Of a stretch of 30,700 bases of DNA, positions 15,286 through 22,298 are shown piece after piece. Within the stretch, counting starts at the first letter, position 1; each line of letters opens with the position of its first letter. The notes below the pieces were generated by a model. The model saw only the letters and a list, made by a program, of their open reading frames with translations, searched no databases and was not told where the DNA came from. The translations under genes were made by a program, and so were the position numbers. The stretch spans positions 1-30,700 of IMG/VR virus record IMGVR_UViG_3300005098_000032; one strand, given 5' to 3'. This stretch comes from a virus.

Positions 15286-17309
15286 TTTTCTTCCTCCTCT
15301 TCCGGTTCCCAAACTTCTAACTTGCCACTCTTAAGTCGAATGGTTTCAGCCCGCTTGTCCCATCGGCGCATCAGAGCAGGCTGGGCTTTGACAGGAATTT
15401 TTGACATTACCATCTGCATTCCTTCACGCCAAAGTTTAGCGGCCTCGTCCGCTACTTCAGTCATGTATTTGTTTTCCACAATCTCTAAAATAATTTCATC
15501 GTGGATAAACGCCAGAGGCCAAGCTTGATTGTACAGAATAGAATTTTGAGTCCAATCATAGCAAGCTCGCACTAACTTGAAAATAGCAATCTTTGCCCCT
15601 TCTGCAGTACGAGACTGCAACCCCACGCCATTCGCCGCCGCACAATAGGAAGCTCCCGCTCGAGTCATCCCCAAAATGGTTTTATACGAAAATTCATCAT
15701 TGATATCTCCAAGCTGATTAATGTATTGAAAATAATCTTGCATTTCAGGGAAGGTCATAAACCAGAGATCTTTTAAAGTACGAGCTTCATCTTCTGTTAC
15801 TACAACACCATAAGTTGCTTTTGCAAACTTCACCATCGTAGCGGCTCCCAGACCGCCAGGATAGCCTAGTCCAACGGGCTTAGCAAACTTTCTCCAATGC
15901 TTGTAGAATTTTCGCTCATCCTCATCGTCACTATGCTTCAATGCAACAAAAATTGCATACAATTCTTCAGAATCTTTATCCGCATATTTCTTTTTGAAAT
16001 TTTCATCAAGATGAACAGCAAGATGCGCCCCCAAATAAGCGTGTGGATCTTTTCCCTGTTGTAGCAATTCTGCTAATTTTGAACGTCCAAAAAGATCCAA
16101 CAATGTTTGAGCCAAACTTACTAACTCTATAGCATCGTAATCAATTGAAACCAGAACCTTACCTTCCCGAGGAAGAAAGAGGTGGCGGGCCCGTGGATCT
16201 ATTTGTTGAATATTAGTAGATGGATAGAGCTTGCCTCCGTAACTAGAAGTCCGACCGGTCTCCTTCAATACATCATACTCTGGGAAGACTTCCGGTGCAT
16301 CCAATTTTGGAAGTTCAGTAGTAATCAGACGATTCACTTTCTGCCGGTCTTGATATTGCTTCAAGACGGGAGAAAAGTCGGCCAATTCTCTGAGCATCTG
16401 CGCATCAGCAGAAACAGCTCCTTTATCTGTATACCGCAGTTCAACTCCATTGGCTTCCGCCACCTCTTTCACAATTTCAATCAATCGCTTTTTATTAATA
16501 GAAGCAGGCTTCGGTTTAGTGAATTTATTCGGATGGGTTTTGTAAGGACGCGCAGGCACCGGCGGACGAAGAACGCCTTCCTCCACAAGCAAGGACAATT
16601 TTTCCGGGGCTATTTCTTTCTTAAGTTCTTCAAGGAGTTTTTCTACCCCTTCTTGATCTATTCTAAACCCTCGATCCGTCAGGTATTTCAAACAAAAATC
16701 AGCCGCCGTATGGAAGAATTCAGTTTTCAATGAGCCCGCATTCTGGACCCGTTCTGCTTGATTCTCGTAGATATAATAAGTATATTTGGCGTCATTGATT
16801 GCATAACGTCGAGCATCTTCCGGATATTGGTCAGCAGAAAGTTCAGAAAGAAGATGATAATTTAATCTCCAAGTTTCTTCTCCTGATTTCTCTTCATCCA
16901 AGTTATCTCCTAGATGGTGTTTTACTAACTCCGCCAAATGATACTTCAGAGGTTTAGTGTCACCGTTGGGCAATACTATTTCGTCCATCCGCCCTGTAGT
17001 AGAAAGATTGAGAAGTTTCTCTCGGATTCTAGTGTCGGTAATTCGTCCATCTTCAAGGGCTTGCCAAATCAAGGGCTCCAAAGCAGGAAAAGTATTTTTC
17101 AAGCAATGAAGATCATAACCTACATTATGTCCAACAAGAGTAATTTGATCATTGGCTAACCAAGAACGAAAAACTTCCTTCATGATCGACGGAGTAGCAT
17201 CGGTCCAAATATGTTCTTGTCCTTCATAGTAAGCCGTTAGACAAACTACTTTAGGGAACCGAGCTTCCGCGCCAATCGGAAATGTTTCTGTATCAAAAGC
17301 CAAGATCAT
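15282..17309 (-). CDS. Family A DNA polymerase with 3'-5' exonuclease
   Basis: A 675-residue replicative PolA-type polymerase. The exonuclease domain (about residues 1-200) has Exo I FDTET (Asp6, Glu8), Exo II GHNVGYD (Asp66) and Exo III YAIND (Tyr169, Asp173), all intact, so proofreading is expected. The polymerase domain has TGRTSS (351-356) and NIQQI (366-370), motif A SIDYDAIEL (Asp390), motif B RKFAKPVGLGYPGG (473-486) and motif C FIHDE (His603, Asp604, Glu605). Motif B has Gly at the usual Asn and a YPGG ending, a subtype seen in several phage polymerases. There is no 5'-3' exonuclease domain. It is next to the FmdB-like gene and the MazZ-like gene, so it works with a dedicated nucleotide-pool enzyme. 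Confidence 0.95.
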   Translation of the reverse strand: MILAFDTETFPIGAEARFPKVVCLTAYYEGQEHIWTDATPSIMKEVFRSWLANDQITLVGHNVGYDLHCLKNTFPALEPLIWQALEDGRITDTRIREKLLNLSTTGRMDEIVLPNGDTKPLKYHLAELVKHHLGDNLDEEKSGEETWRLNYHLLSELSADQYPEDARRYAINDAKYTYYIYENQAERVQNAGSLKTEFFHTAADFCLKYLTDRGFRIDQEGVEKLLEELKKEIAPEKLSLLVEEGVLRPPVPARPYKTHPNKFTKPKPASINKKRLIEIVKEVAEANGVELRYTDKGAVSADAQMLRELADFSPVLKQYQDRQKVNRLITTELPKLDAPEVFPEYDVLKETGRTSSYGGKLYPSTNIQQIDPRARHLFLPREGKVLVSIDYDAIELVSLAQTLLDLFGRSKLAELLQQGKDPHAYLGAHLAVHLDENFKKKYADKDSEELYAIFVALKHSDDEDERKFYKHWRKFAKPVGLGYPGGLGAATMVKFAKATYGVVVTEDEARTLKDLWFMTFPEMQDYFQYINQLGDINDEFSYKTILGMTRAGASYCAAANGVGLQSRTAEGAKIAIFKLVRACYDWTQNSILYNQAWPLAFIHDEIILEIVENKYMTEVADEAAKLWREGMQMVMSKIPVKAQPALMRRWDKRAETIRLKSGKLEVWEPEEEEEK

Positions 17310-17526
17310 TATTACGTCCCTTTTGTTTATCTTCTAGTTCGGCTCTGCGCCTCTCAATATCCGGCCAGCCCTTGCCTTTAAAAATTACTCCTCCTCCAGT
17401 GCCAATCAATCGAATCAGAGCTAATTTTCCACAAAAAGGGCATTTGCGTTTCTTTCCTTCTTTCATCATTTGAAAGATAGAAAATGTTCTGCCACAGGCT
17501 TTGCATTTATAATCATACGTAGGCAT
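17293..17526 (-). CDS. FmdB-family zinc ribbon protein
   Basis: A 77-residue protein from ATG 17526, with GGGGAG about 7 nt upstream. It has the zinc-ribbon pattern MPTYDYKCKAC (Cys8, Cys11) and CPFC (Cys29, Cys32), followed by GTGGGVIFKGKGWP, the conserved tail of FmdB-type proteins. Such small zinc ribbons may bind DNA or regulate transcription; in phages their role is unknown. It overlaps the polymerase start by 17 bp. A structured inverted repeat precedes it. Family assignment is by Cys spacing and the Gly-rich end. Confidence 0.85.
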   Translation of the reverse strand: MPTYDYKCKACGRTFSIFQMMKEGKKRKCPFCGKLALIRLIGTGGGVIFKGKGWPDIERRRAELEDKQKGRNNDLGF

Positions 17527-17549
17527 GATCAATCTCCCCAATAAAAAAC

Positions 17550-17622
17550 GAGTCCAGGTCTCCGTTGTGAAACGCCGCCCGCAGGCATTTGGCCGAATCA
17601 AATCAACGCAAGACCCAGACTC
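17550..17622 (-). terminator. Multi-branched inverted repeat between two replication genes
   Basis: Three paired blocks, GAGTC/GACTC, GGTCT/AGACC and GTTG/CAAC, enclose two further small hairpins (a 3-bp stem with 7-nt loop and a 5-bp stem with 7-nt loop). Runs of six Ts follow on both strands, so it can act as a bidirectional terminator or a structured leader of the zinc-ribbon gene. It fits no tRNA: the acceptor and T arms do not match. Confidence 0.5.
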
Positions 17623-17634
17623 ATTGTTTTTTAA

Positions 17635-18165
17635 TTACTCCTCACCTCTTACAGCAGCCCGGAGGGAGTCCAGCTCTTCAGGCAAAAGCGCTCGCTCCAG
17701 ATTCTCGGGAGAAATCAGCTGAAACACCTCTTCCGGAGAGAGGGCCCGAACATAATTCACGAGCGTGAACGGCTGACCCGCCTTGGTAGTGATCTGGCGG
17801 TTGTTCACCTCAATCACAAGCCCAGCGGCGGGCTGAGTGTCGCTCACCACCATCTCTGCATCTGCCGCCGAAACGGCATCGGCATCCTCTCCGAACATCG
17901 CCCCAATCATCGCCTTGACGTTGCCCAAGAAACTGTCCTTGTCGCTCATGAGCAAGTGCGTAATCTGCTCCCCCACCCCATGCGGCTCCTCCACAGGATC
18001 GAGAGCAATCACCTGGAGAACCACCTTCTCCACGGCAATGAACTCGATTCCCTTCCGGTTCTTGTCGAGCTTCACCCGCCGAACATACTCATAATAGCGT
18101 CCAGCCCGCTCGTAGTTGCCGCCCTTGCTAGCCCGTGCCTTTTCAATTCCATCAAAGATTCCCAT
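17635..18165 (-). CDS. Phage replication-module protein, possibly ssDNA-binding-like
   Basis: A 176-residue protein starting MGIFDGIEKARASKGGNYE. The first 75 residues look like a beta barrel (GRYYEYVRRVKLDK, EFIAVEKVVLQVIAL), followed by an acidic, Ala/Asp-rich stretch (about 94-106), a strand pair (GLVIEVNNRQITT) and an acidic helical C-terminus. Acidic C-terminal tails and a barrel are shared by phage ssDNA-binding proteins, and the gene lies between helicase and polymerase, but I recognise no diagnostic motif. Its N-terminus resembles that of the internal product at 20299-20988 (MGIFD...). Treat as hypothetical with a weak SSB suggestion. Confidence 0.6.
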   Translation of the reverse strand: MGIFDGIEKARASKGGNYERAGRYYEYVRRVKLDKNRKGIEFIAVEKVVLQVIALDPVEEPHGVGEQITHLLMSDKDSFLGNVKAMIGAMFGEDADAVSAADAEMVVSDTQPAAGLVIEVNNRQITTKAGQPFTLVNYVRALSPEEVFQLISPENLERALLPEELDSLRAAVRGEE

Positions 18166-18179
18166 GATAGTGCCTTTCT

Positions 18180-18192
18180 GCCGCCCTGCGGC
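18180..18192 (-). other. Short GC hairpin just before the MGIFDGI gene
   Basis: GCCGC-AGG-GCGGC forms a tight 5-bp stem with 3-nt loop about 14 nt before the start codon at 18165. It could hinder ribosome binding or stop transcripts after the helicase. No T-run follows. Confidence 0.35.
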
Positions 18193-18217
18193 TCTAATGT
18201 ATCAACGTCTAATCTAA

Positions 18218-20299
18218 CTATACGCCCTTTCCTGGAGATTGTGCTAAAAAATCTTGAAATTTTCCAAATCTCTGTTGCATGAAGTGCCTGTCTCGTTGTG
18301 AGAGATCCCGGTTCTGCATCCCGTGTTCCTGGAGGAAATCTGGAGAATAGATCTTAGGCAAGGGAGCATAGCTCCCAAAAACCAATTTCTGTCGATTACC
18401 CGTCGTTTGATGGATGTAGAGCGCATCCGTCAAACAGGCTGCAAACATAATATGGTCGAAGAGAAGAGTCCGATTCATCTCCACCACTAAGGTATCGGCT
18501 TTCTGTCCCTGGCGGTGAGTCCGTCCGAGAACCTGCTCCGCCACCTTGGCCGAGCGAGGCCACTGAAGGAAGTATTGCTCTTGGAAGGCTTGCAGATTCT
18601 TGCCCTCTCCATGGGCAGAGATGCTCGCTACGATGAGGCGACCTTGGTTTTTGGGATTTAGGATTACCCGGTTTCCATGCGCCCCTGCGGGGGCGTAGAG
18701 CGGCTCTAGGCCCGCTTCTCGCATAGCCTCGACCAACCAGCGGCCCATCTCCTGATGGTAGATCCAGAGCAAAGCCCCGCCCTTCACCTGTTGCGCCCAC
18801 CGAATCGCCTCCTGAATCTTGAAATCATCTATTCGAACCTGGGACTGGTCCCGCTCGGGTCGTCCCTCAAAGTCCAGGCTTTTCACCTTTCTCCATAAAT
18901 TAGCCAAGGTCGAACCTACACGACGCCCCCCATTCTTGGAAATCTCCAGGCCCACCAACATTGGAGTATCTGCTTCCGGATGAGGATTTTTTAGATACTC
19001 TCGAAGTTCCGCCGCATATTCTTGGGTAGCGGCATGGTGCTCCTTCGCTCGTTCTAAAATGCTTTTCGCTTCAGGCAAACTAATCTTTTTTCGTTCTGCC
19101 AGAGCTTCTTCACTCGGCCAGATTAACTGATTGTAAAAACCCGAGGACAACTCATAAAGCCACTTAAATTTATGAATTCCAAAATCAATTTCGTCCCCGT
19201 TTGGAGTCTTCCAATCTTCTTCCACCTTTTTGATCAGCTCCATCAACGGCTCTCCCGGCTGTGGTGCTGGTTTATTGTGGAAAATTAAACTAGTTCCAAT
19301 TCCGGATTCAAAAGAGGCCACGACTCCTGGAGCAGAATGTAAACGTTGTTTAAAACTTTTTCGCATTCCGGCAACCGTGAAAGGAAATGGTTCTGTTGGA
19401 AAATTTCGTTGCGCCCATTTTCTAAGTGGTTGCAAAATCTTTAATTGATTTTCTGACGGCTGGACTTCGGTATCTAGTATTCCTGCCCAGTCCTGAGCCA
19501 TGGCAATAATACGAGGAACTGGAGAGTGCTCATCCAAAGCATATCGAATTAAATGTTGATAATCCATAATGCTTTTTGAAGTGATCGTACCGGAGAGAGC
19601 CGCTAAAAGGGGCTGTTTATTTGTAATGTAATCCATCAATCGCCGTGTCCGTGCCGCTCTTCTATTTTTAATCCGATGCACTTCATCACAAATAATTAAC
19701 TCTGGTTCAATTGTGTTGAGGAGAAAAGAGGTGTCGGTGGTGGAAAGATAGCTGTACGGCATGATGTAGCAACCCACCCTTTTTGCCGAAACAATTGCCT
19801 TACGTCGAATTTTTGATTTCCCTCCCAAAAAATAAAAAGGTATCGATAGACTGAGGTTCCACCGTGCCATCGGAATATCTACTTTTATCAATTGTTCATA
19901 AACTTGAGACGGAACGATAAGAAGTGATCTGGAAATGTCATTATGATAAGCCCAGTCTGCGATCTTTAACGTAATCAGCGTCTTTCCACCACCGACAGAA
20001 ATTGGAGCAAATAATCCTCCATATTTAATAAAACTATTGATAGCTTCTACCTGAACATTAAACAAACGGAAACCTTCTCGATATGCCCTAGCATCTACCC
20101 ATTGATAATTAAGTCTTTCAATTTCTTTCTTTGATAATTTTTCTATCAAAGGAAGATCACAAATACGCGCCATTTCACTCTTGTGCGAGTCCACCCTAGT
20201 GGATTTTCTCGACTGGAGCTTCTCCGTCAAAGGGACAATCTTCGATTCCAATTGTTCCTTTTGTTGGAGTCTGGCGCGTATTTTATCCGAAAGACCCAT
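18218..20299 (-). CDS. SNF2-type (SF2) DNA helicase/ATPase
   Basis: A 693-residue superfamily 2 helicase of the SNF2-like type. Motifs seen: Walker A GGGKT (103-107, in PISVGGGKTLITLKIAD), Walker B DEVH (205-208), motif III LSGT (235-238), and motif VI QVLGRTHRQGQ (about 589-599), the RTHRQGQ form typical of SNF2. The long stretch between (about 300-500) is the usual insertion. Phage SNF2-like enzymes are thought to remodel or unwind DNA during replication or recombination. The gene starts by TAATG overlap with the upstream nuclease gene and is followed by the possible ssDNA-binding gene. Composition is mixed: residues beyond about 460 are encoded by GC-richer DNA. Confidence 0.9.
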   Translation of the reverse strand: MGLSDKIRARLQQKEQLESKIVPLTEKLQSRKSTRVDSHKSEMARICDLPLIEKLSKKEIERLNYQWVDARAYREGFRLFNVQVEAINSFIKYGGLFAPISVGGGKTLITLKIADWAYHNDISRSLLIVPSQVYEQLIKVDIPMARWNLSLSIPFYFLGGKSKIRRKAIVSAKRVGCYIMPYSYLSTTDTSFLLNTIEPELIICDEVHRIKNRRAARTRRLMDYITNKQPLLAALSGTITSKSIMDYQHLIRYALDEHSPVPRIIAMAQDWAGILDTEVQPSENQLKILQPLRKWAQRNFPTEPFPFTVAGMRKSFKQRLHSAPGVVASFESGIGTSLIFHNKPAPQPGEPLMELIKKVEEDWKTPNGDEIDFGIHKFKWLYELSSGFYNQLIWPSEEALAERKKISLPEAKSILERAKEHHAATQEYAAELREYLKNPHPEADTPMLVGLEISKNGGRRVGSTLANLWRKVKSLDFEGRPERDQSQVRIDDFKIQEAIRWAQQVKGGALLWIYHQEMGRWLVEAMREAGLEPLYAPAGAHGNRVILNPKNQGRLIVASISAHGEGKNLQAFQEQYFLQWPRSAKVAEQVLGRTHRQGQKADTLVVEMNRTLLFDHIMFAACLTDALYIHQTTGNRQKLVFGSYAPLPKIYSPDFLQEHGMQNRDLSQRDRHFMQQRFGKFQDFLAQSPGKGV

Positions 20300-20988
20300 T
20301 AGTTCTGAAGCGCCTCCACGACAACTTTAGCCCGACTACGAAGGAAAGCGAGGACGGCCTTCTGAAGAGGAGTATTCTCTCGCCCAATTAAATGGGTAGG
20401 AATCTCATACATATCTCTTCGCAAAGCATTAATGACCAGTTCTCGCTTCTGATAAAAATCTAAAGCCTTAAATTTTTCTTCATTTTCCGCTTTGGCGTCC
20501 ATCATGATCTCTTCGATCAAAACATCCAACATCTCCCCTTTCTTACCTTTTGTGGGGACGCAATTGATATAAAGCGTAAATTTGTTGGACTCTTTCTTTT
20601 CCTTCTTTTCCTTAGAAGCAGTCTCCTCCTTGCGGGGCCTACCTCGTCCTCTCTTCTTCGGAGGAGTCGGAGCTTCAGTCGGTTTTTCATAATTGGTAAC
20701 CTGCGGCGCATCGGCTTTCGGCTGAGGGGGAGAAGGGGGAGAAGACGGAGGAGTGGCCTTACCCCGAATCTTGTAAACCTGCTGACAAATGCGGCAAGGC
20801 TTTCCCTTAGAATTATATCCAGTCCCCTCACAAGCTTTACAACCCGGCTGAGCCCACTCCGGCGGAGCCTGCGGCGTTGGCGCTTCTCCCTGCTGGGCCG
20901 GAACCTCCGGAGTCGCTGTTTCAGCTTCTTCCTTAACTTCGGCATCCTTAACTTCATTGTCCTTTTTGATCTTGTCGAAAATACCCAT
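20299..20988 (-). CDS. Internal in-frame gene: zinc-ribbon, AT-hook protein
   Basis: Within the nuclease gene, ATG 20988 is preceded at 8 nt by a perfect GGAGG. It would encode a 229-residue protein beginning MGIFDKIKKDN, like the start of the 17635-18165 protein. It contains CKACEG and CRIC (a zinc-ribbon-like pair), Pro-rich linkers, the AT-hook motif GRGRPR and a globular C-terminal domain starting NKFTLYINCVPTKGKKG. AT-hooks bind the minor groove of AT-rich DNA, which fits this genome. It may be a former separate gene that lost its upstream stop, or a nested gene with internal initiation. Confidence 0.5.
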   Translation of the reverse strand: MGIFDKIKKDNEVKDAEVKEEAETATPEVPAQQGEAPTPQAPPEWAQPGCKACEGTGYNSKGKPCRICQQVYKIRGKATPPSSPPSPPQPKADAPQVTNYEKPTEAPTPPKKRGRGRPRKEETASKEKKEKKESNKFTLYINCVPTKGKKGEMLDVLIEEIMMDAKAENEEKFKALDFYQKRELVINALRRDMYEIPTHLIGRENTPLQKAVLAFLRSRAKVVVEALQN

Positions 20989-21855
20989 TTTCTTGGCCTC
21001 CATTTGTTCTAGAATTTTTTTACCCATCCGCTCTAACCGAACCTTACATCCTTCAAAAGTTTCTGATCCAGCACAAAGTCGCTGAAATGCGCATCCTCCA
21101 TAAGCATTACAGAGCGCTCCGGTACGAGGGATCTCTTCCCAGGTCTTCTTTTCTACTTTAATTTGTTTTTCTACTTCTAACATCTGTTTTACAATTGGAA
21201 TAATTTCATCTTGCCAAAATGCTTCAACTTCATCTCTTGGTACTAGCACCGAACGCTCAAAGACTTCTGGGTTTTTGTGGTCTTTTATGAAGTAGTTATG
21301 TTTCAATCTTACATAATCTAGTCCAGGTACCTCATCGATCAAATACTTAGCGTAACTCATCATTTGAATGTCTTTTCGCAAAGCTGCTTCAGAAAGAGCA
21401 TAACGTTTTTTGGATGAAGTTTTGTGGTCCTCCACAATTCCAAATTTATAATTGAGATTGTCTACCTTGCCCACCATTTCAACTCCAGGAATAACTTGCA
21501 TTTTAATCCAAGTCTCAATCATACGTCCCGGAGTGCGCTTAATTATGCCTTGGCTCACCGCCTTGGTAAAGAGCGTCCGCACTAATTCTTGATCCGCCGC
21601 ATCCATGGCAAAGAAAGTACCTCGCTCTTCCCAGACCCACCACTTTCCAGCAAAAGGATCGACAGGATTTCCCGCATTATCCCGCCCATTATCATTAGCT
21701 TTCAACCAACGTTCCATAATGCGGTGGAGAATACTTCCCCAAGCGAAGGCATCGCCCATAGGCAAGGACAAGCCCCAAATTCGTTCGAGAGCCCATTTTC
21801 TAGGACACGCAAAAGCCTTAATTTGTGTTGCTGATATTCTCATTGGTTTTTCCAT
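20299..21855 (-). CDS. Cas4/AddB-like Fe-S PD-(D/E)XK nuclease fused to AT-hook protein
   Basis: A 518-residue protein in two parts. Residues 1-289 are a RecB/Cas4-type nuclease: SATQIKAFACPRKW, His44, Asp132 (GKVDNL), motif EDHKTS with Asp143-x-Lys145, and Gln164. One N-terminal cysteine (Cys17) and three later ones (Cys249, Cys255, Cys261) match the spacing of a 4Fe-4S cluster as in Cas4/AddB. Residues 290-518 hold a zinc-ribbon-like CxxC pair (339/342, 354/357), a Pro-rich linker, an AT-hook (GRGRPR, 403-408) and an unknown domain. Methionine 290 begins MGIFDKI and has its own GGAGG ribosome site, so two products are likely. It overlaps the helicase start by 1 nt. Likely role: end processing in recombination. 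Confidence 0.85.
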   Translation of the reverse strand: MEKPMRISATQIKAFACPRKWALERIWGLSLPMGDAFAWGSILHRIMERWLKANDNGRDNAGNPVDPFAGKWWVWEERGTFFAMDAADQELVRTLFTKAVSQGIIKRTPGRMIETWIKMQVIPGVEMVGKVDNLNYKFGIVEDHKTSSKKRYALSEAALRKDIQMMSYAKYLIDEVPGLDYVRLKHNYFIKDHKNPEVFERSVLVPRDEVEAFWQDEIIPIVKQMLEVEKQIKVEKKTWEEIPRTGALCNAYGGCAFQRLCAGSETFEGCKVRLERMGKKILEQMEAKKMGIFDKIKKDNEVKDAEVKEEAETATPEVPAQQGEAPTPQAPPEWAQPGCKACEGTGYNSKGKPCRICQQVYKIRGKATPPSSPPSPPQPKADAPQVTNYEKPTEAPTPPKKRGRGRPRKEETASKEKKEKKESNKFTLYINCVPTKGKKGEMLDVLIEEIMMDAKAENEEKFKALDFYQKRELVINALRRDMYEIPTHLIGRENTPLQKAVLAFLRSRAKVVVEALQN

Positions 21856-22226
21856 TCTTCTCCTTCGTTGTCGTCTTCATCCTCATCATCTTCCTCCTCA
21901 TCTTCCTCAAGATCTGCAAATGGATCTTCTCCATTTTGTTCAATTGAAACTATACACTCGTCAAAATTAGTAACATATTTTCTCCATTGATGGTCACAAT
22001 CTCGACAATGATAAAAAAGAATTACGCCGCTATCAACATCTAACTCTAATTTCTCTCTATCTACATCAAAAATTGAATTTCCCTCCATACCTCGTTTTAA
22101 ATTAATATATTGAAAATGAAACTCTTTTACATATTTTGTGGGCAGGATGATTGCTACTCCTGCCAATTGAACATTGCTTTGATTGCAAAGAGGACAAAAT
22201 GTAAAATCGTGCGGCTCTAACTTCAT
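21840..22226 (-). CDS. Zinc-ribbon protein with acidic tail, unknown function
   Basis: A 128-residue protein with two widely spaced pairs, CPLC (Cys11, Cys14) and CRDC (Cys74, Cys77), indicating a zinc ribbon, and a strongly acidic C-terminus (about residues 101-124). GAGGA lies about 6 nt before ATG 22226. It overlaps the nuclease start by 16 bp, so the two are translationally coupled. I do not recognise a family. An acidic tail with a zinc ribbon could mimic nucleic acid or contact a polymerase, but that is speculation. Confidence 0.7.
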   Translation of the reverse strand: MKLEPHDFTFCPLCNQSNVQLAGVAIILPTKYVKEFHFQYINLKRGMEGNSIFDVDREKLELDVDSGVILFYHCRDCDHQWRKYVTNFDECIVSIEQNGEDPFADLEEDEEEDDEDEDDNEGEEWKNQ

Positions 22227-22228
22227 AA

Positions 22229-22298
22229 CTATTCCTCTTTATTTGTTTTCTCTCGGTCTTCAAAGATTTTCCAAATTTTATCTACATCTATACCTTCA
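22229..22298 (-). other. Probable frameshifted 3' end of the primase-helicase gene
   Basis: The primase-helicase frame stops at 22296, but the +1 frame stays open across the following 67 nt to a TAG at 22229-22231, just before the next ATG at 22226. It reads as a plausible acidic/basic C-terminus (GIDVDKIWKIFEDREKTNKE). No start codon exists in this stretch, so it is better explained as a continuation of the upstream gene after a one-base indel or a +1 shift. Confidence 0.5.

Noticed and set aside
17550-17622. Cloverleaf-like fold as a tRNA gene
   Set aside because: The outer stem is interrupted and too long, no T-loop consensus or anticodon arm fits on either strand, and no CCA end is present.
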